Source: an uncultured Clostridia bacterium
GTDB lineage: Bacteria; Bacillota; Clostridia; Lachnospirales; Anaerotignaceae
DNA: 48,619 bases
Assembly: GCA_944381455.1 (NCBI GenBank)
Contig: CALWLF010000082.1
Span: 1 to 48,619, forward strand
Direction of reading: 5' to 3'
Part shown: positions 24,924 to 33,124 of the stretch, one piece after another
Numbering within the stretch: the stretch's first letter is position 1
Layout of the letters: every line of letters starts with the position of its first letter
The notes under the pieces: generated by a model
The model's database searches: none
Told to the model about the DNA's origin: nothing
What the model saw: only the letters and a program-made list of their open reading frames with translations
Translations under genes and position numbers: made by a program

Positions 24924-24969
24924 GTTCCATGCCTCCCTAATCTGTTCTTTTTTTCGTCATTTTTTCACT

Positions 24970-24983
24970 CCATTTTGAAATGG
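24970..24983 (-). promoter_or_regulatory. Palindrome in the leader of panB copy 2
   Basis: CCATTT and AAATGG, separated by TG, form a perfect 14-base palindrome just downstream of the -10 box. Position fits an operator. No known regulator was recognised. Confidence 0.4.
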
Positions 24984-24991
24984 ATTTCCCC

Positions 24992-25020
24992 ATTATATAC
25001 GACAAAAACACGCATTTCAA
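24992..25020 (-). promoter_or_regulatory. Promoter of panB copy 2
   Basis: Minus-strand TTGAAA (25020-25015) and TATAAT (24997-24992) are 17 bases apart. Confidence 0.8.
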
Positions 25021-25103
25021 CGGCATTTTACAAAAAATCAAAGGAAGTTTTTTTCTTCTTTTTAATAAAAAAAGCAGAATTATTTTCACCATTATTTTCA
25101 GTT

Positions 25104-25149
25104 TAAAAAAAGCCTTTCCATCCGTTTTTCTTTCGGCTGGAAAGGTCTT
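25104..25149 (-). terminator. Terminator of the nitronate monooxygenase-like gene
   Basis: A stem of about 14 bp (25111-25124 with 25134-25149) is followed by T7 on the minus strand, a few bases after the stop. Confidence 0.85.
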
Positions 25150-25153
25150 TTTT

Positions 25154-26215
25154 TCAATCTCCATTTAATTCTGCAAAGAGTTGTTTCACCGTAGTAATTT
25201 CTTGAATCCGCCACACATTTTCCCCGCAAAAGAGCAGCGCATGCTCCAGCTGGCCGCGGGCGGCACGAATGAGGGCCATGGAAATGCAATAAGGCGTTGT
25301 GGCCGGATTGCAGTGGTCCATACAGTCAAAACATTTTTCCACCGGCTCCCGCTCCACTTCCCGTTCCTTGACAAACTGATTGCGAATGGCCCGCCCCGGC
25401 ATGCCCACCGGGCTTTTGACAATGACCACATCTTCTTTTTTGGCTGCAAGATAAGCCTGCTTATAGCTTTCTGGTGCATCGCATTCTTCTGTTGCCACAA
25501 AACGGGTGGCCATCTGCACCCCTTCGCAGCCCAAGGCAAGGTAATGGTCAATATCTTCGCTGGTAAAGACGCCGCCGGCAAACACCACCGGGATATGGCC
25601 GTATTTTTCCTCATAGCCTTTGACAAATTCCACAATCCGCACTACTTCTTGGTCATATGCTTCCTGGGTGAGATTTTGGGCGTCTTCTGCCGTAAAGCCC
25701 AGGTGGCCGCCGGCTTTTGGCCCTTCAATCACCACAAAGTCTGCCACCTTCTGATACCGTTTATCCCAGCGCTGAAACAGCACCTTGGCCGCCTTCAAAC
25801 TGGAAACAATGGGTGCAAATTTCACTTTTGTATCCTTTAACAGCTGGGGCAGTTCCACCGGCAGCCCGGCCCCGGAAATAATCACATCGGCCCCATGCTC
25901 CACGCAGCAGCGGACATATTCTGCATAATGGTTGCTGGCGCGCATAATATTCACACCAATGGGCGCCCCGCCGGAAAGTTCTTTTGCTTTTTTGATATGT
26001 TCTGCCAAAGCCTTCAAATTGGCTTCCAGCGCATTTTTCATAAAATGGACATCCGGATACCCTGGCTGCGCCGCAGAAATGACGCCCAGGCCACCTTCTT
26101 TGGACACGGCGCCGGCCAAGCGGGACAAGCTGATGCCAACGCCCATGCCGCCTTGAATGATAGGCACCGGTATGGTGAGATCACCAATGACAAGGGGGTT
26201 TCGTTTCATATACAT
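25154..26215 (-). CDS. Nitronate monooxygenase / FabK-like flavoprotein
   Basis: The 353-residue FMN enzyme is of the NMO/2-nitropropane dioxygenase superfamily, which also includes FabK. Motifs: PIIQGGMGVGISLS, GGLGVIS, GVNIMRASN, IISGAGLP, EGPKAGGHLGF, VVFAGGVFTSEDIDHYLALGC and GVQMATRF. The C-terminal part holds a cysteine cluster (CFDCMDHCNPATTPYC), known in a clostridial subgroup and not in FabK. ATG at 26215 is used (RBS 4 bases away); MKRNP at 26209 (10 bases) is equally possible. It diverges from fabT, sharing a 230-base promoter region. It may oxidise nitronates or act on lipid substrates; the sequence does not decide. Confidence 0.85.
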   Translation of the reverse strand: MYMKRNPLVIGDLTIPVPIIQGGMGVGISLSRLAGAVSKEGGLGVISAAQPGYPDVHFMKNALEANLKALAEHIKKAKELSGGAPIGVNIMRASNHYAEYVRCCVEHGADVIISGAGLPVELPQLLKDTKVKFAPIVSSLKAAKVLFQRWDKRYQKVADFVVIEGPKAGGHLGFTAEDAQNLTQEAYDQEVVRIVEFVKGYEEKYGHIPVVFAGGVFTSEDIDHYLALGCEGVQMATRFVATEECDAPESYKQAYLAAKKEDVVIVKSPVGMPGRAIRNQFVKEREVEREPVEKCFDCMDHCNPATTPYCISMALIRAARGQLEHALLFCGENVWRIQEITTVKQLFAELNGD

Positions 26216-26256
26216 CCATCTCCTGTCTTACTTTAACTCTATATCTCGTTATGATT

Positions 26257-26285
26257 ACTATATTATAGATTCTCTCCGCTGTCAA
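26257..26285 (-). promoter_or_regulatory. Promoter of the NMO-like gene
   Basis: Minus-strand TTGACA (26285-26280) and TATAGT (26262-26257) are 17 bases apart. No TTTGA-N3-TCAAA site overlaps it. Confidence 0.65.
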
Positions 26286-26382
26286 CCGCTTATTCTTGCC
26301 CTGTTTTCTCCCAAAATCTGCGTTTTGCTGTCTGTTTTTGCCGTTTTCTGCGGCCAAAATTCCGAAATCTTTTTTCCCGCTA

Positions 26383-26411
26383 TTGACGGATAGAGAAAAA
26401 TACACTATACT
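26383..26411 (+). promoter_or_regulatory. Promoter of the fatty-acid operon
   Basis: TTGACG (26383-26388) and TATACT (26406-26411) have a 17-base spacer. The FabT-type operator starts at the last base of the -10 box. Confidence 0.8.
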
Positions 26412-26423
26412 TTGAATATCAAA
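26411..26423 (+). promoter_or_regulatory. FabT-type operator
   Basis: TTTGAATATCAAA is a perfect inverted repeat (TTTGA-N3-TCAAA), the form of the FabT site known in Firmicutes. It overlaps the -10/start region, so binding would block transcription. Autoregulation by the first gene is the natural reading. Confidence 0.75.
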
Positions 26424-26445
26424 CTAATTTAGGGAAGGAGATGCC

Positions 26446-26955
26446 ATGACTGATACAGCTAGAATGATCAATGACCTTCTGGTTCATCTTTACAACAACA
26501 TTCTTGCCATGGAGGAGCAGGCCATGACCAGCGGTCCCTTTTCCGATACGTCCATGACAGAGGTGCACACCATTGCCGCCATCGGCCTGGGAGAACCAAA
26601 AAGCATGAGCGAATTGGCAAAATCGCTGCACGTCACCACCGGCACCTTGACGGTGGGCATCCGCAACCTGGTAAAAAAAGGATATGTGGAACGGTTTCGC
26701 TGCCAAGAAGATAAGCGTGTGGTGAAGGTGGGCCTGACAAAGGAAGGGCGGCGGCTGTGCCGGCTGCACGATCATTTTCATGCCGCCATGGCAGAGTCTA
26801 TCCTGGAAGAACTGACAGAAGAAGAAACCAGGCTGTTGGTTCATACCCTGACAAAACTGCGTGTGTTTATGCAAACAAAATATCAGCCCACAGCGGCCCA
26901 CTGGGCCGTGGATACTCAAAATGTAGGAGAATTGCCATGTATTTCTCAAAATTGA
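26446..26955 (+). CDS. fabT: MarR-family repressor of fatty-acid synthesis
   Basis: The 169-residue protein is a MarR winged-helix regulator. The recognition region reads SMSELAKSLHVTTGTLTVGIRNLVKKG and the wing RFRCQEDKRVVKVGLTKEG. Its place as first gene of the fab-acc operon, directly after a TTTGA-N3-TCAAA operator, identifies it as FabT. In known FabT proteins, binding is enhanced by long-chain acyl-ACP, giving end-product repression. It overlaps fabH by 19 bases in another frame. GGAGAT lies before the ATG. Confidence 0.9.
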   Translation: MTDTARMINDLLVHLYNNILAMEEQAMTSGPFSDTSMTEVHTIAAIGLGEPKSMSELAKSLHVTTGTLTVGIRNLVKKGYVERFRCQEDKRVVKVGLTKEGRRLCRLHDHFHAAMAESILEELTEEETRLLVHTLTKLRVFMQTKYQPTAAHWAVDTQNVGELPCISQN

Positions 26956-27908
26956 TTGCCACCGGCTCTTGTGTGCCGGCGCAAATAATCACAAATGACC
27001 GTCTTTCCCAGCTGGTGGATACTTCCGATGAATGGATCCAGTCCCGCAGCGGCATTGGAAAACGCCATTTTTCCACCGGGGAAAACGCCTCCGACCTTGC
27101 CATTGGTACGGCAAGGGACGTATTGCAGCACTGCAATATGAAACCGGAAGACATTGAACTGATCATCGTCGCCACCGTTTCCGGCGACTATACCACCCCG
27201 TCGGTGGCCTGCCTGGTGCAAGCTGCCATCGGCGCCACCAACGCCTTGGCCTTTGATATCAGTGCCGCTTGCAGCGGCTTTGTCTTTGGCCTTTCGGTGG
27301 CAGACAAATTCATCCAAACAGGCGTATATCAAAATGCCCTGGTGATCGGCACTGAAGTGTTAAGCAAATACATCAACTTTGAAGACCGCAGCACCTGTGT
27401 GCTGTTTGGCGACGGTTCCGGCGGGGCCATGATTGTGCGCAGCGAGCAGCCTGGCATTTTGTGTGAAGAACTGGGCAGCGACGGCGCCAAGGGCCTTTCT
27501 TTGACCTGCGGCCATGTGCCTGCTGCCAGCCCCTTTAACCAGCTGGAACGAGGCACCGATCCCTATATCCATATGGACGGCCGGGCCATTTTCGACTTTG
27601 CCACCCGGGCTGTGCCAAAATCGGTGCAGAAGCTGCTGGAAAAAGCCGGCGTCAGTGCAGAAGACATCGACTTGGTGGTTCCCCATCAGGCCAACAGCCG
27701 CATTGTGGAAATCATCAGCCGCAAGCTTCACATTCCCATGGAAAAATTTTATCTCAATATGTTCGAATATGCCAATACCTCTTCTGCCACCATCCCCATT
27801 GCCTTAAACGAGCTGGCGCAAAAGGGCCTTTTAACCGAAGGCAAGCTGGTTTTGCTCTGCGGCTTTGGCGCTGGGCTGACCTGGGGCAGTATGCTAATTC
27901 GCTTATAA
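26937..27908 (+). CDS. fabH: Beta-ketoacyl-ACP synthase III
   Basis: FabH condenses acetyl-CoA (or a branched acyl-CoA) with malonyl-ACP to start fatty-acid chains. The 323-residue protein holds the catalytic triad: Cys in DISAACSGFVFG (near residue 112), His in VPHQANSRI (near 250) and Asn in YANTSSATIP (near 280). The C-terminal GFGAGLTWGS loop is typical. The start ATG lies inside the end of fabT, with TAGGAGA upstream, giving coupled translation. Longer frames upstream are not real. Confidence 0.97.
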   Translation: MYFSKLIATGSCVPAQIITNDRLSQLVDTSDEWIQSRSGIGKRHFSTGENASDLAIGTARDVLQHCNMKPEDIELIIVATVSGDYTTPSVACLVQAAIGATNALAFDISAACSGFVFGLSVADKFIQTGVYQNALVIGTEVLSKYINFEDRSTCVLFGDGSGGAMIVRSEQPGILCEELGSDGAKGLSLTCGHVPAASPFNQLERGTDPYIHMDGRAIFDFATRAVPKSVQKLLEKAGVSAEDIDLVVPHQANSRIVEIISRKLHIPMEKFYLNMFEYANTSSATIPIALNELAQKGLLTEGKLVLLCGFGAGLTWGSMLIRL

Positions 27909-27921
27909 AGTCTGGCTTTTT

Positions 27922-27949
27922 TTGTCAGAATCCTTTATAATGATAGAAT
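27922..27949 (+). promoter_or_regulatory. Internal promoter before acpP
   Basis: TTGTCA (27922-27927) with TAGAAT (27944-27949), 16 bases apart, lies in the 90-base gap after fabH; an alternative -10 TATAAT is at 27936-27941. No FabT-type palindrome is near, so acpP and later genes may have a basal expression path. Confidence 0.55.
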
Positions 27950-27998
27950 GGACTTATTTTAAGGAAAAGAATTTTATAGATTACAGGAGGAAAACAAG

Positions 27999-28226
27999 AT
28001 GTATTTTGAAAAAATCAGAGAAATCATTGCAGAACAAACCGGAAAAGATTTGGAAGAAATCACCCTGGAAACCAGCGTAAAAGACGACCTGGAAGCAGAC
28101 AGCCTGGACCTGTTTCAAATCATCAATGACATCGAAGACGAATTTGATGTAAAAATCGAAGATGTGGAAAACATCAAAACTGTTGGCGACGTTGTAAAAT
28201 TGGTGGAAGCATCTGCCCAGGAATAA
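27999..28226 (+). CDS. acpP: Acyl carrier protein
   Basis: The 75-residue acidic protein carries growing acyl chains on a phosphopantetheine arm. The modified Ser is in [11 protein letters not shown] (near residue 38). Following DSLD, the residues are LFQIIN instead of the usual xVELVM, a moderate variation. AGGAGG lies 8 bases upstream of the ATG. It sits between fabH and fabK. Confidence 0.96.
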   Translation: MYFEKIREIIAEQTGKDLEEITLETSVKDDLEADSLDLFQIINDIEDEFDVKIEDVENIKTVGDVVKLVEASAQE

Positions 28227-28262
28227 TGGAGCGCAAAGACTAAAGTTAGGTGAACAAACATT

Positions 28263-29195
28263 ATGTATGCAGACATTTGTCAATTATTAAACATCAAATA
28301 CCCCATCATCCAGGGGGCCATGGCCTGGATTTCTGATGCCAGCTTGGTTGCCGCCGTTTCCAACGCCGGCGGCCTTGGCGTATTGGCCACAGGTCACCTG
28401 GACGGCGAAGGCTGCCGGGCAGAAATTGCCCGGGTGCGGGAAAAAACCGACAAGCCCTTTGCCGTCAACATCATGCTCTTAAGCCAGTTTGCAGATGACA
28501 TTGCCCGTGTGGTATGCGAAGAAAAAGTACCCATCGTCACCACCGGCGCCGGAAGCCCCGGCAAATATATGGAAGACTTCCGTGCCGCCGGCATCAAAGT
28601 GGTGCCTGTGGCGCCTTCTGTGGCCATTGCCAAACGGATGCAAAAAGACGGTGCCGATGCCGTCATTGCAGAAGGATGCGAATCGGGCGGCCATGTGGGC
28701 AAAATCACCACCATGGCCCTGGTGCCTCAGGTGGTGGACGCTTTGGATATTCCTGTCATTGCAGCCGGCGGCATCGCCGATGGCCGCGGCATGGCTGCTG
28801 CCCGTATGCTGGGCGCAAGCGGCGTGCAAATTGGCACCCGGTTTTTGGTGGCCAAAGAATGCACCGTACATCAAAACTATAAAGACCGCATCATCAAGGC
28901 CAAAGACATCGACACCACCACCACCGGCCAATCTACCGGCCATCCTGTCCGTGTCATCCGCAACCGTCTGGCCAGAGAATATGAAGCGCTGGAAAAACGC
29001 AACGCTTTGCCAGAGGAGCTGGATGCTTTGGGCCGCGGCGCCCTGCGCCGTGCCGTCAAAGAAGGCGACATGGACTATGGCTCTGTGATGAGCGGCCAAA
29101 TTGCCGGTTTGGTAACAAAAGAACAAACGGCCCAGGAAATCGTGGAAGATTTGTACCAGGATTATCTGCGGGTGCTTGGTTCCATAACAAAATAA
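28263..29195 (+). CDS. fabK: Enoyl-ACP reductase II (FMN-dependent)
   Basis: FabK reduces trans-2-enoyl-ACP in the last step of each elongation cycle, using FMN and NAD(P)H. The 310 residues show PIIQGAMAWISDASLVAAVSN, GGLGVLATGHLDG, AVNIMLLSQFAD, TTGAGSPGKYM, EGCESGGHVGKITTMALVPQ and AAGGIADGRGMAAARMLGASG, all standard for FabK. There is no fabI or fabL in the window, so this would be the operon's enoyl reductase and would be insensitive to triclosan by family. It has an 82-base gap with a long hairpin before fabD. Confidence 0.96.
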   Translation: MYADICQLLNIKYPIIQGAMAWISDASLVAAVSNAGGLGVLATGHLDGEGCRAEIARVREKTDKPFAVNIMLLSQFADDIARVVCEEKVPIVTTGAGSPGKYMEDFRAAGIKVVPVAPSVAIAKRMQKDGADAVIAEGCESGGHVGKITTMALVPQVVDALDIPVIAAGGIADGRGMAAARMLGASGVQIGTRFLVAKECTVHQNYKDRIIKAKDIDTTTTGQSTGHPVRVIRNRLAREYEALEKRNALPEELDALGRGALRRAVKEGDMDYGSVMSGQIAGLVTKEQTAQEIVEDLYQDYLRVLGSITK

Positions 29196-29202
29196 CTTGG
29201 TT

Positions 29203-29256
29203 GGAACGAATCAAAGGGCCGCCTTTGTTTGGCGTGTCTCATTTTGATTCGTTTCC
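29203..29256 (+). other. Long hairpin between fabK and fabD
   Basis: GGAACGAATCAAA (29203-29215) pairs with TTTGATTCGTTTCC (29243-29256), one base bulged, around a 27-base loop. There is no T-run after it, so it is not a standard terminator. It may protect or process the mRNA. Confidence 0.55.
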
Positions 29257-29277
29257 ATTTTTCAAAAGGTGATTTTC

Positions 29278-30213
29278 ATGAAAACAGCATTTCTTTTCAG
29301 CGGCCAGGGTGCACAATATGTGGGCATGGGCAAAGAAATTGCCATGGCTTACCCACAGGCCAAAGCCGTTTACGATGCAGCCGATGCTGCCCTTGGTTTT
29401 TCCATCTCAGAAATCTGCTGGGAAAACGAAGCAAAACTCAACGAAACCGAATATACCCAGCCGGCCATTTTGACCACCAGCATGGCGCTTCTTGCCGTGC
29501 TGAAAGAAAAAGGCGTTACGGCTGACTATCTGGCAGGCTTAAGCTTGGGCGAATATTCTGCCCTGACGGCCGGCGGCACCTTTTCTTTTGCCGACGCCGT
29601 TACACTGGTGCGCAAAAGAGGCCGTTTTATGACCGAAGCCGTTCCGGCGGGAGAAGGTGCCATGTATGCCGTTTTGAGCCTTTCCAGAGAAAAAATCGAA
29701 GCCATCTGCAACGAAGTGACCCTTGCAGAAGGCTATGTGGCTCCAGCCAATTATAACGCCCCGGGGCAGATTGTCATTGCCGGCCTTGCAGGCCCCGCCG
29801 CCTCTGCCGCCGCCCTTTGTAAAGAAGCCGGCGCCAAGATGGTGGTGCCGCTTAATGTCAGCGGTCCCTTCCATACCGGGCTTTTGAAACCGGCGGCGGA
29901 AAAACTGGAAGAAGAACTGGAAAAATTCACATTCACCATGCCTTCTGTCCCAGTCATCACCAACTTTACGGCCCAGCCTTATCCCGATGCCACTTCCATC
30001 CGCCCCACCCTCATCCAGCAGGTGATGAGCCCTGTGCGGTGGGAAGACACCATCTTGTATCTGACAGAACAAGGCGTCGATACGTTTATTGAAATCGGCC
30101 CCGGCAAAACCTTATGCGGCTTTGTGAAACGGACCGTCAAAGGCGTTACCATTTTAAATGTAGAAGACGAAAAGTCGCTTGCCAAAACCCTTGCAGCTTT
30201 GGAGGAGAAATAA
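29278..30213 (+). CDS. fabD: Malonyl-CoA:ACP transacylase
   Basis: FabD loads malonyl onto ACP. The 311 residues include FLFSGQGAQYVGMGK, the catalytic Ser in AGLSLGEYSAL, an Arg in VRKRGRFM and the catalytic His in VSGPFHTGLL. A GTG nine bases upstream is in frame, but AAAAGG fits ATG 29278 with 8 bases, so that start is preferred. It is one base from fabG. Confidence 0.97.
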   Translation: MKTAFLFSGQGAQYVGMGKEIAMAYPQAKAVYDAADAALGFSISEICWENEAKLNETEYTQPAILTTSMALLAVLKEKGVTADYLAGLSLGEYSALTAGGTFSFADAVTLVRKRGRFMTEAVPAGEGAMYAVLSLSREKIEAICNEVTLAEGYVAPANYNAPGQIVIAGLAGPAASAAALCKEAGAKMVVPLNVSGPFHTGLLKPAAEKLEEELEKFTFTMPSVPVITNFTAQPYPDATSIRPTLIQQVMSPVRWEDTILYLTEQGVDTFIEIGPGKTLCGFVKRTVKGVTILNVEDEKSLAKTLAALEEK

Positions 30214-30214
30214 T

Positions 30215-30946
30215 ATGTTAAAAGGAAAAACCGTTGTTGTCACCGGCGCCGCCAAGGGCATCGGCTATGCCATTGCTTTGGCCTTTGCCAAAGAAGGCGC
30301 CAACATTGTTTTAAATTACCGCAGCAGCGTACCCGATGAGGCCATCCAGCAAATTGAAAGCTATGGCGTTTCCTGCCTGCCCATCCAGGCCGATGTGAGC
30401 AAGTTTGACGAAGCAGAACGGCTCATCAAAGAAGCAAAAAAAGCCTGCGGCTCCATTGACGTTTTGGTCAATAACGCCGGCATCACCCGGGATGGGTTGT
30501 TGATGCGCATGAGCGAGGAAGATTTTGATGCTGTCATCAACACCAACTTAAAAGGTGCTTTCAACACCATCCGCCATGCTTCTTCCATCCTGCTCAAACA
30601 GCGCAGCGGCGCCATCATCAACATCAGTTCCGTCGTTGGCGTCATGGGCAATGCTGGGCAGGCCAACTATGCCGCCAGCAAAGCCGGCATCATCGGTTTA
30701 ACCCGCGCCACTGCCCGGGAACTGGCCCCTCGGGGCATCACCTGCAACGCCATTGCCCCCGGCTTTATCCAATCGGATATGACGGCCGTCTTAAAAGAAG
30801 AAGTGCAGGCAAAAATGCTGGAAACCATCCCCCTGCACCGCTTTGGCACGGTGGAAGACGTGGCCCAGGCAGCCGTCTTTTTGGCCAGCCACCCCTATGT
30901 CACCGGCCAGGTGCTCCATGTGGACGGCGGCATGGTGATGGGTTAA
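30215..30946 (+). CDS. fabG: 3-oxoacyl-ACP reductase
   Basis: FabG reduces 3-oxoacyl-ACP with NADPH. The 243-residue short-chain dehydrogenase has the TGAAKGIGYAIA nucleotide loop, NNAGITRDGLLMRM (a FabG hallmark), catalytic Ser in NISSVVGVMGN and the YAASK Tyr-Lys pair, and ends VLHVDGGMVMG. GGAGGAG seven bases before the ATG sets the start one base after the fabD stop. Confidence 0.97.
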   Translation: MLKGKTVVVTGAAKGIGYAIALAFAKEGANIVLNYRSSVPDEAIQQIESYGVSCLPIQADVSKFDEAERLIKEAKKACGSIDVLVNNAGITRDGLLMRMSEEDFDAVINTNLKGAFNTIRHASSILLKQRSGAIINISSVVGVMGNAGQANYAASKAGIIGLTRATARELAPRGITCNAIAPGFIQSDMTAVLKEEVQAKMLETIPLHRFGTVEDVAQAAVFLASHPYVTGQVLHVDGGMVMG

Positions 30947-30970
30947 GAAAAAAGGAGGTATTGTATCCGC

Positions 30971-32206
30971 ATGAAACGATGTGTCATCACAGGCATGGGT
31001 GCTGTTACCCCCATTGGAAACGACGCCCCTACCTTTTGGGAAAACCTGAAAAACGGCGTTTGCGGCATTGATTTCATCCAGAAATTCGATGCCAGCGACT
31101 GCAAAGCAAAAGTGGCCGCCGAAGTGAAAAACTTTGACGCCGAACAATATGTAGCAAAAAAAGAATTGAAACGAAACGATATGTTCTCCATCTATGGCGT
31201 TGCTGCTGCTGCCCAAGCCTATGAAATGAGCGGCATGACAGCAGAAAGCGTAGATCCTTACCGCTTTGGCGTCATGGTTGGCAGCGGCATTGGCGGCCTT
31301 TGCACCATGGAAGAACAGATTGAAAAACTGGTGGCAAAGGGCCCTTCCAAAGTCTCTCCGCTGTTTATCCCCATGGCCATTGGCAACATGGCCGCCGGCA
31401 ACATTGCCATCCGGTTTGGGGCCAAGGGCATCTGCTCCAGCGTGGTAACGGCCTGTGCCACCGGCACCAACTCCATCGGCGAGGCCTTCCGCAATATCAA
31501 AATGGGTTATCTGGATGCCTGCCTGGCTGGCGGCGCCGAATATTCCATCTCCAAAATTGCCGTGGCAGGCTTCAGCAATCTGACTGCCTTAACCACCAGC
31601 ACCGATCCTGCCCGTGCCTGCATCCCCTTTGATAAGGAACGGGGCGGCTTTGTCATGGGCGATGGCGCTGCCGTGCTGATGTTAGAAGAACTGGAACACG
31701 CCAAAGCCCGCGGCGCCAAAATCTATGGCGAAGTGGTGGGCTATGGCGCCACTTGTGATGCTTACCATATCACAGCACCTTCTCCCGACGGCGAAGGCGC
31801 CGCCCGGGCCATGGTGCTGGCCATGGAAGAAGCCGGCATCACCCCTGACCAGGTTTCTTATATCAATGCCCATGGCACCGGCACACCGGCCAACGATGCC
31901 AGCGAAACAAAGGCCATCAAACTGGCCCTGGGCGAGGCAGCAAAGACTGTTGCCATCTCCTCCACCAAATCCATGACCGGCCATCTTTTGGGCGCTGCCG
32001 GCGCCGTGGAAGCACTGGCCTGTGTCTATGCCGTACAAAACGACTTTATCCCGCCAACCATCGGCTATCAAGTGCCCGATGAAGAATGTGATTTGGACTA
32101 TGTGCCAAACGTAGGCCGCAGCGCAACCGTGACCTATGCCCTTTCCAACTCCTTGGGCTTTGGCGGCCATAACGCCGTGCTTTGTATCAAAAAATGGGAG
32201 GAATAA
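30971..32206 (+). CDS. fabF: Beta-ketoacyl-ACP synthase II
   Basis: FabF performs elongating condensations. The 411-residue KAS has catalytic Cys in VVTACATGTNSIG (near residue 162), His in NAHGTGTPANDASE and His in KSMTGHLLGAAGAVEA, plus the C-terminal NSLGFGGHNA. AAAGGAGG lies upstream with rather long spacing (about 12 bases), which may lower translation relative to neighbours. It is the only elongating KAS visible; no fabB is in the window. Confidence 0.97.
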   Translation: MKRCVITGMGAVTPIGNDAPTFWENLKNGVCGIDFIQKFDASDCKAKVAAEVKNFDAEQYVAKKELKRNDMFSIYGVAAAAQAYEMSGMTAESVDPYRFGVMVGSGIGGLCTMEEQIEKLVAKGPSKVSPLFIPMAIGNMAAGNIAIRFGAKGICSSVVTACATGTNSIGEAFRNIKMGYLDACLAGGAEYSISKIAVAGFSNLTALTTSTDPARACIPFDKERGGFVMGDGAAVLMLEELEHAKARGAKIYGEVVGYGATCDAYHITAPSPDGEGAARAMVLAMEEAGITPDQVSYINAHGTGTPANDASETKAIKLALGEAAKTVAISSTKSMTGHLLGAAGAVEALACVYAVQNDFIPPTIGYQVPDEECDLDYVPNVGRSATVTYALSNSLGFGGHNAVLCIKKWEE

Positions 32207-32209
32207 ACC

Positions 32210-32674
32210 ATGGAATTTCAAGAAATCAAAGAGCTGATTGCGCTGATTGATCAGTCCAGCCTGCGCAGCTTTTCTCTTTCCAATAACGGCGCCATCATCG
32301 CCATGAGTAAAAACGATGGACCATTGACGGAAGCCGCCCCCTCGTCAGCCCCTGCTGCACCCCTTGCAGCAGAACCTGTTTCTTCCGGCGCTGCTGTGCC
32401 GCAAGAAAGCGCTGCCCCAGCTCCACAGCCAAAACCACAAGGCCAGGAAGTGACGGCGCCTTTGGTGGGCACCTTCTATGCCTCCGGCGCGCCGGATAAA
32501 CCGCCGTTTGTGACCGTTGGCAGCAAGGTGGAAAGCGGCGATGTGCTTTGCATCATCGAAGCCATGAAAGTCATGAACGAAGTGGTGAGCCCTTATGGCG
32601 GCACCGTACTGGAAATTTATGCACAAAACGAAGAAGTGGTGGGCTTTGGCCAGCCGCTCTTCCTGATTGGATAA
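32210..32674 (+). CDS. accB: Biotin carboxyl carrier protein of acetyl-CoA carboxylase
   Basis: The 154-residue AccB has a small N-terminal helix region, an Ala/Pro-rich linker (about residues 45-80), and a C-terminal biotinyl domain with the biotin Lys in EAMKVMNEV. It begins three bases after fabF. It carries CO2 between AccC and the AccDA carboxyltransferase in the committed step of lipid synthesis. Confidence 0.96.
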   Translation: MEFQEIKELIALIDQSSLRSFSLSNNGAIIAMSKNDGPLTEAAPSSAPAAPLAAEPVSSGAAVPQESAAPAPQPKPQGQEVTAPLVGTFYASGAPDKPPFVTVGSKVESGDVLCIIEAMKVMNEVVSPYGGTVLEIYAQNEEVVGFGQPLFLIG

Positions 32675-32687
32675 AGGAGGCTTTGCC

Positions 32688-33110
32688 ATGCACGATATCA
32701 ACGATATTATGGCCGTACTGCCCCACCGTCCGCCCTTTTTGCTCATTGACCGCATTGAGGAGCTGGAGCCGGGGCAAAAAATTGTGGCATTAAAAAATGT
32801 CACCATGAACGAGCCATTTTTCACCGGCCATTTCCCAGGACACCCGGTGATGCCTGGCGTCTTGATCATAGAAGCCATGGCACAAGCAGGCGCCTATGCC
32901 GTATTAAGCCAGGAAGAATTCAAAGGGAAAATCGCTTTTTTGGGCGGTGTGGATAAAGCCAAATTCCGCCGTCAGGTGGTGCCTGGCGATACCTTACGCC
33001 TGGAAGTGGAAATCATCAAATTAAAACGCAATGCCGGCATTGGCAAAGGGACTGCTTATGTGGACGGCAAAAAAGCCTGTGAAGCGGAAATTACGTTTCT
33101 CATCGGCTGA
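32688..33110 (+). CDS. fabZ: 3-hydroxyacyl-ACP dehydratase
   Basis: The 140-residue hotdog-fold dehydratase has [13 protein letters not shown], the catalytic His in [11 protein letters not shown], and the Glu in [17 protein letters not shown] seven bases before ATG 32688 sets the start; an in-frame TTG at 32667 lies within the end of accB. It is the only dehydratase in the operon; no fabN or fabA-like isomerase is seen, so how unsaturated chains form is not clear from this window. Confidence 0.96.
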   Translation: MHDINDIMAVLPHRPPFLLIDRIEELEPGQKIVALKNVTMNEPFFTGHFPGHPVMPGVLIIEAMAQAGAYAVLSQEEFKGKIAFLGGVDKAKFRRQVVPGDTLRLEVEIIKLKRNAGIGKGTAYVDGKKACEAEITFLIG

Positions 33111-33124
33111 TGTGAGGTGGCATT

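Noticed and set aside
24970-24983. FabT or FapR site near panB copy 2
   Set aside because: The palindrome CCATTT-TG-AAATGG lacks the TTTGA-N3-TCAAA form, and no other lipid-gene link is seen.
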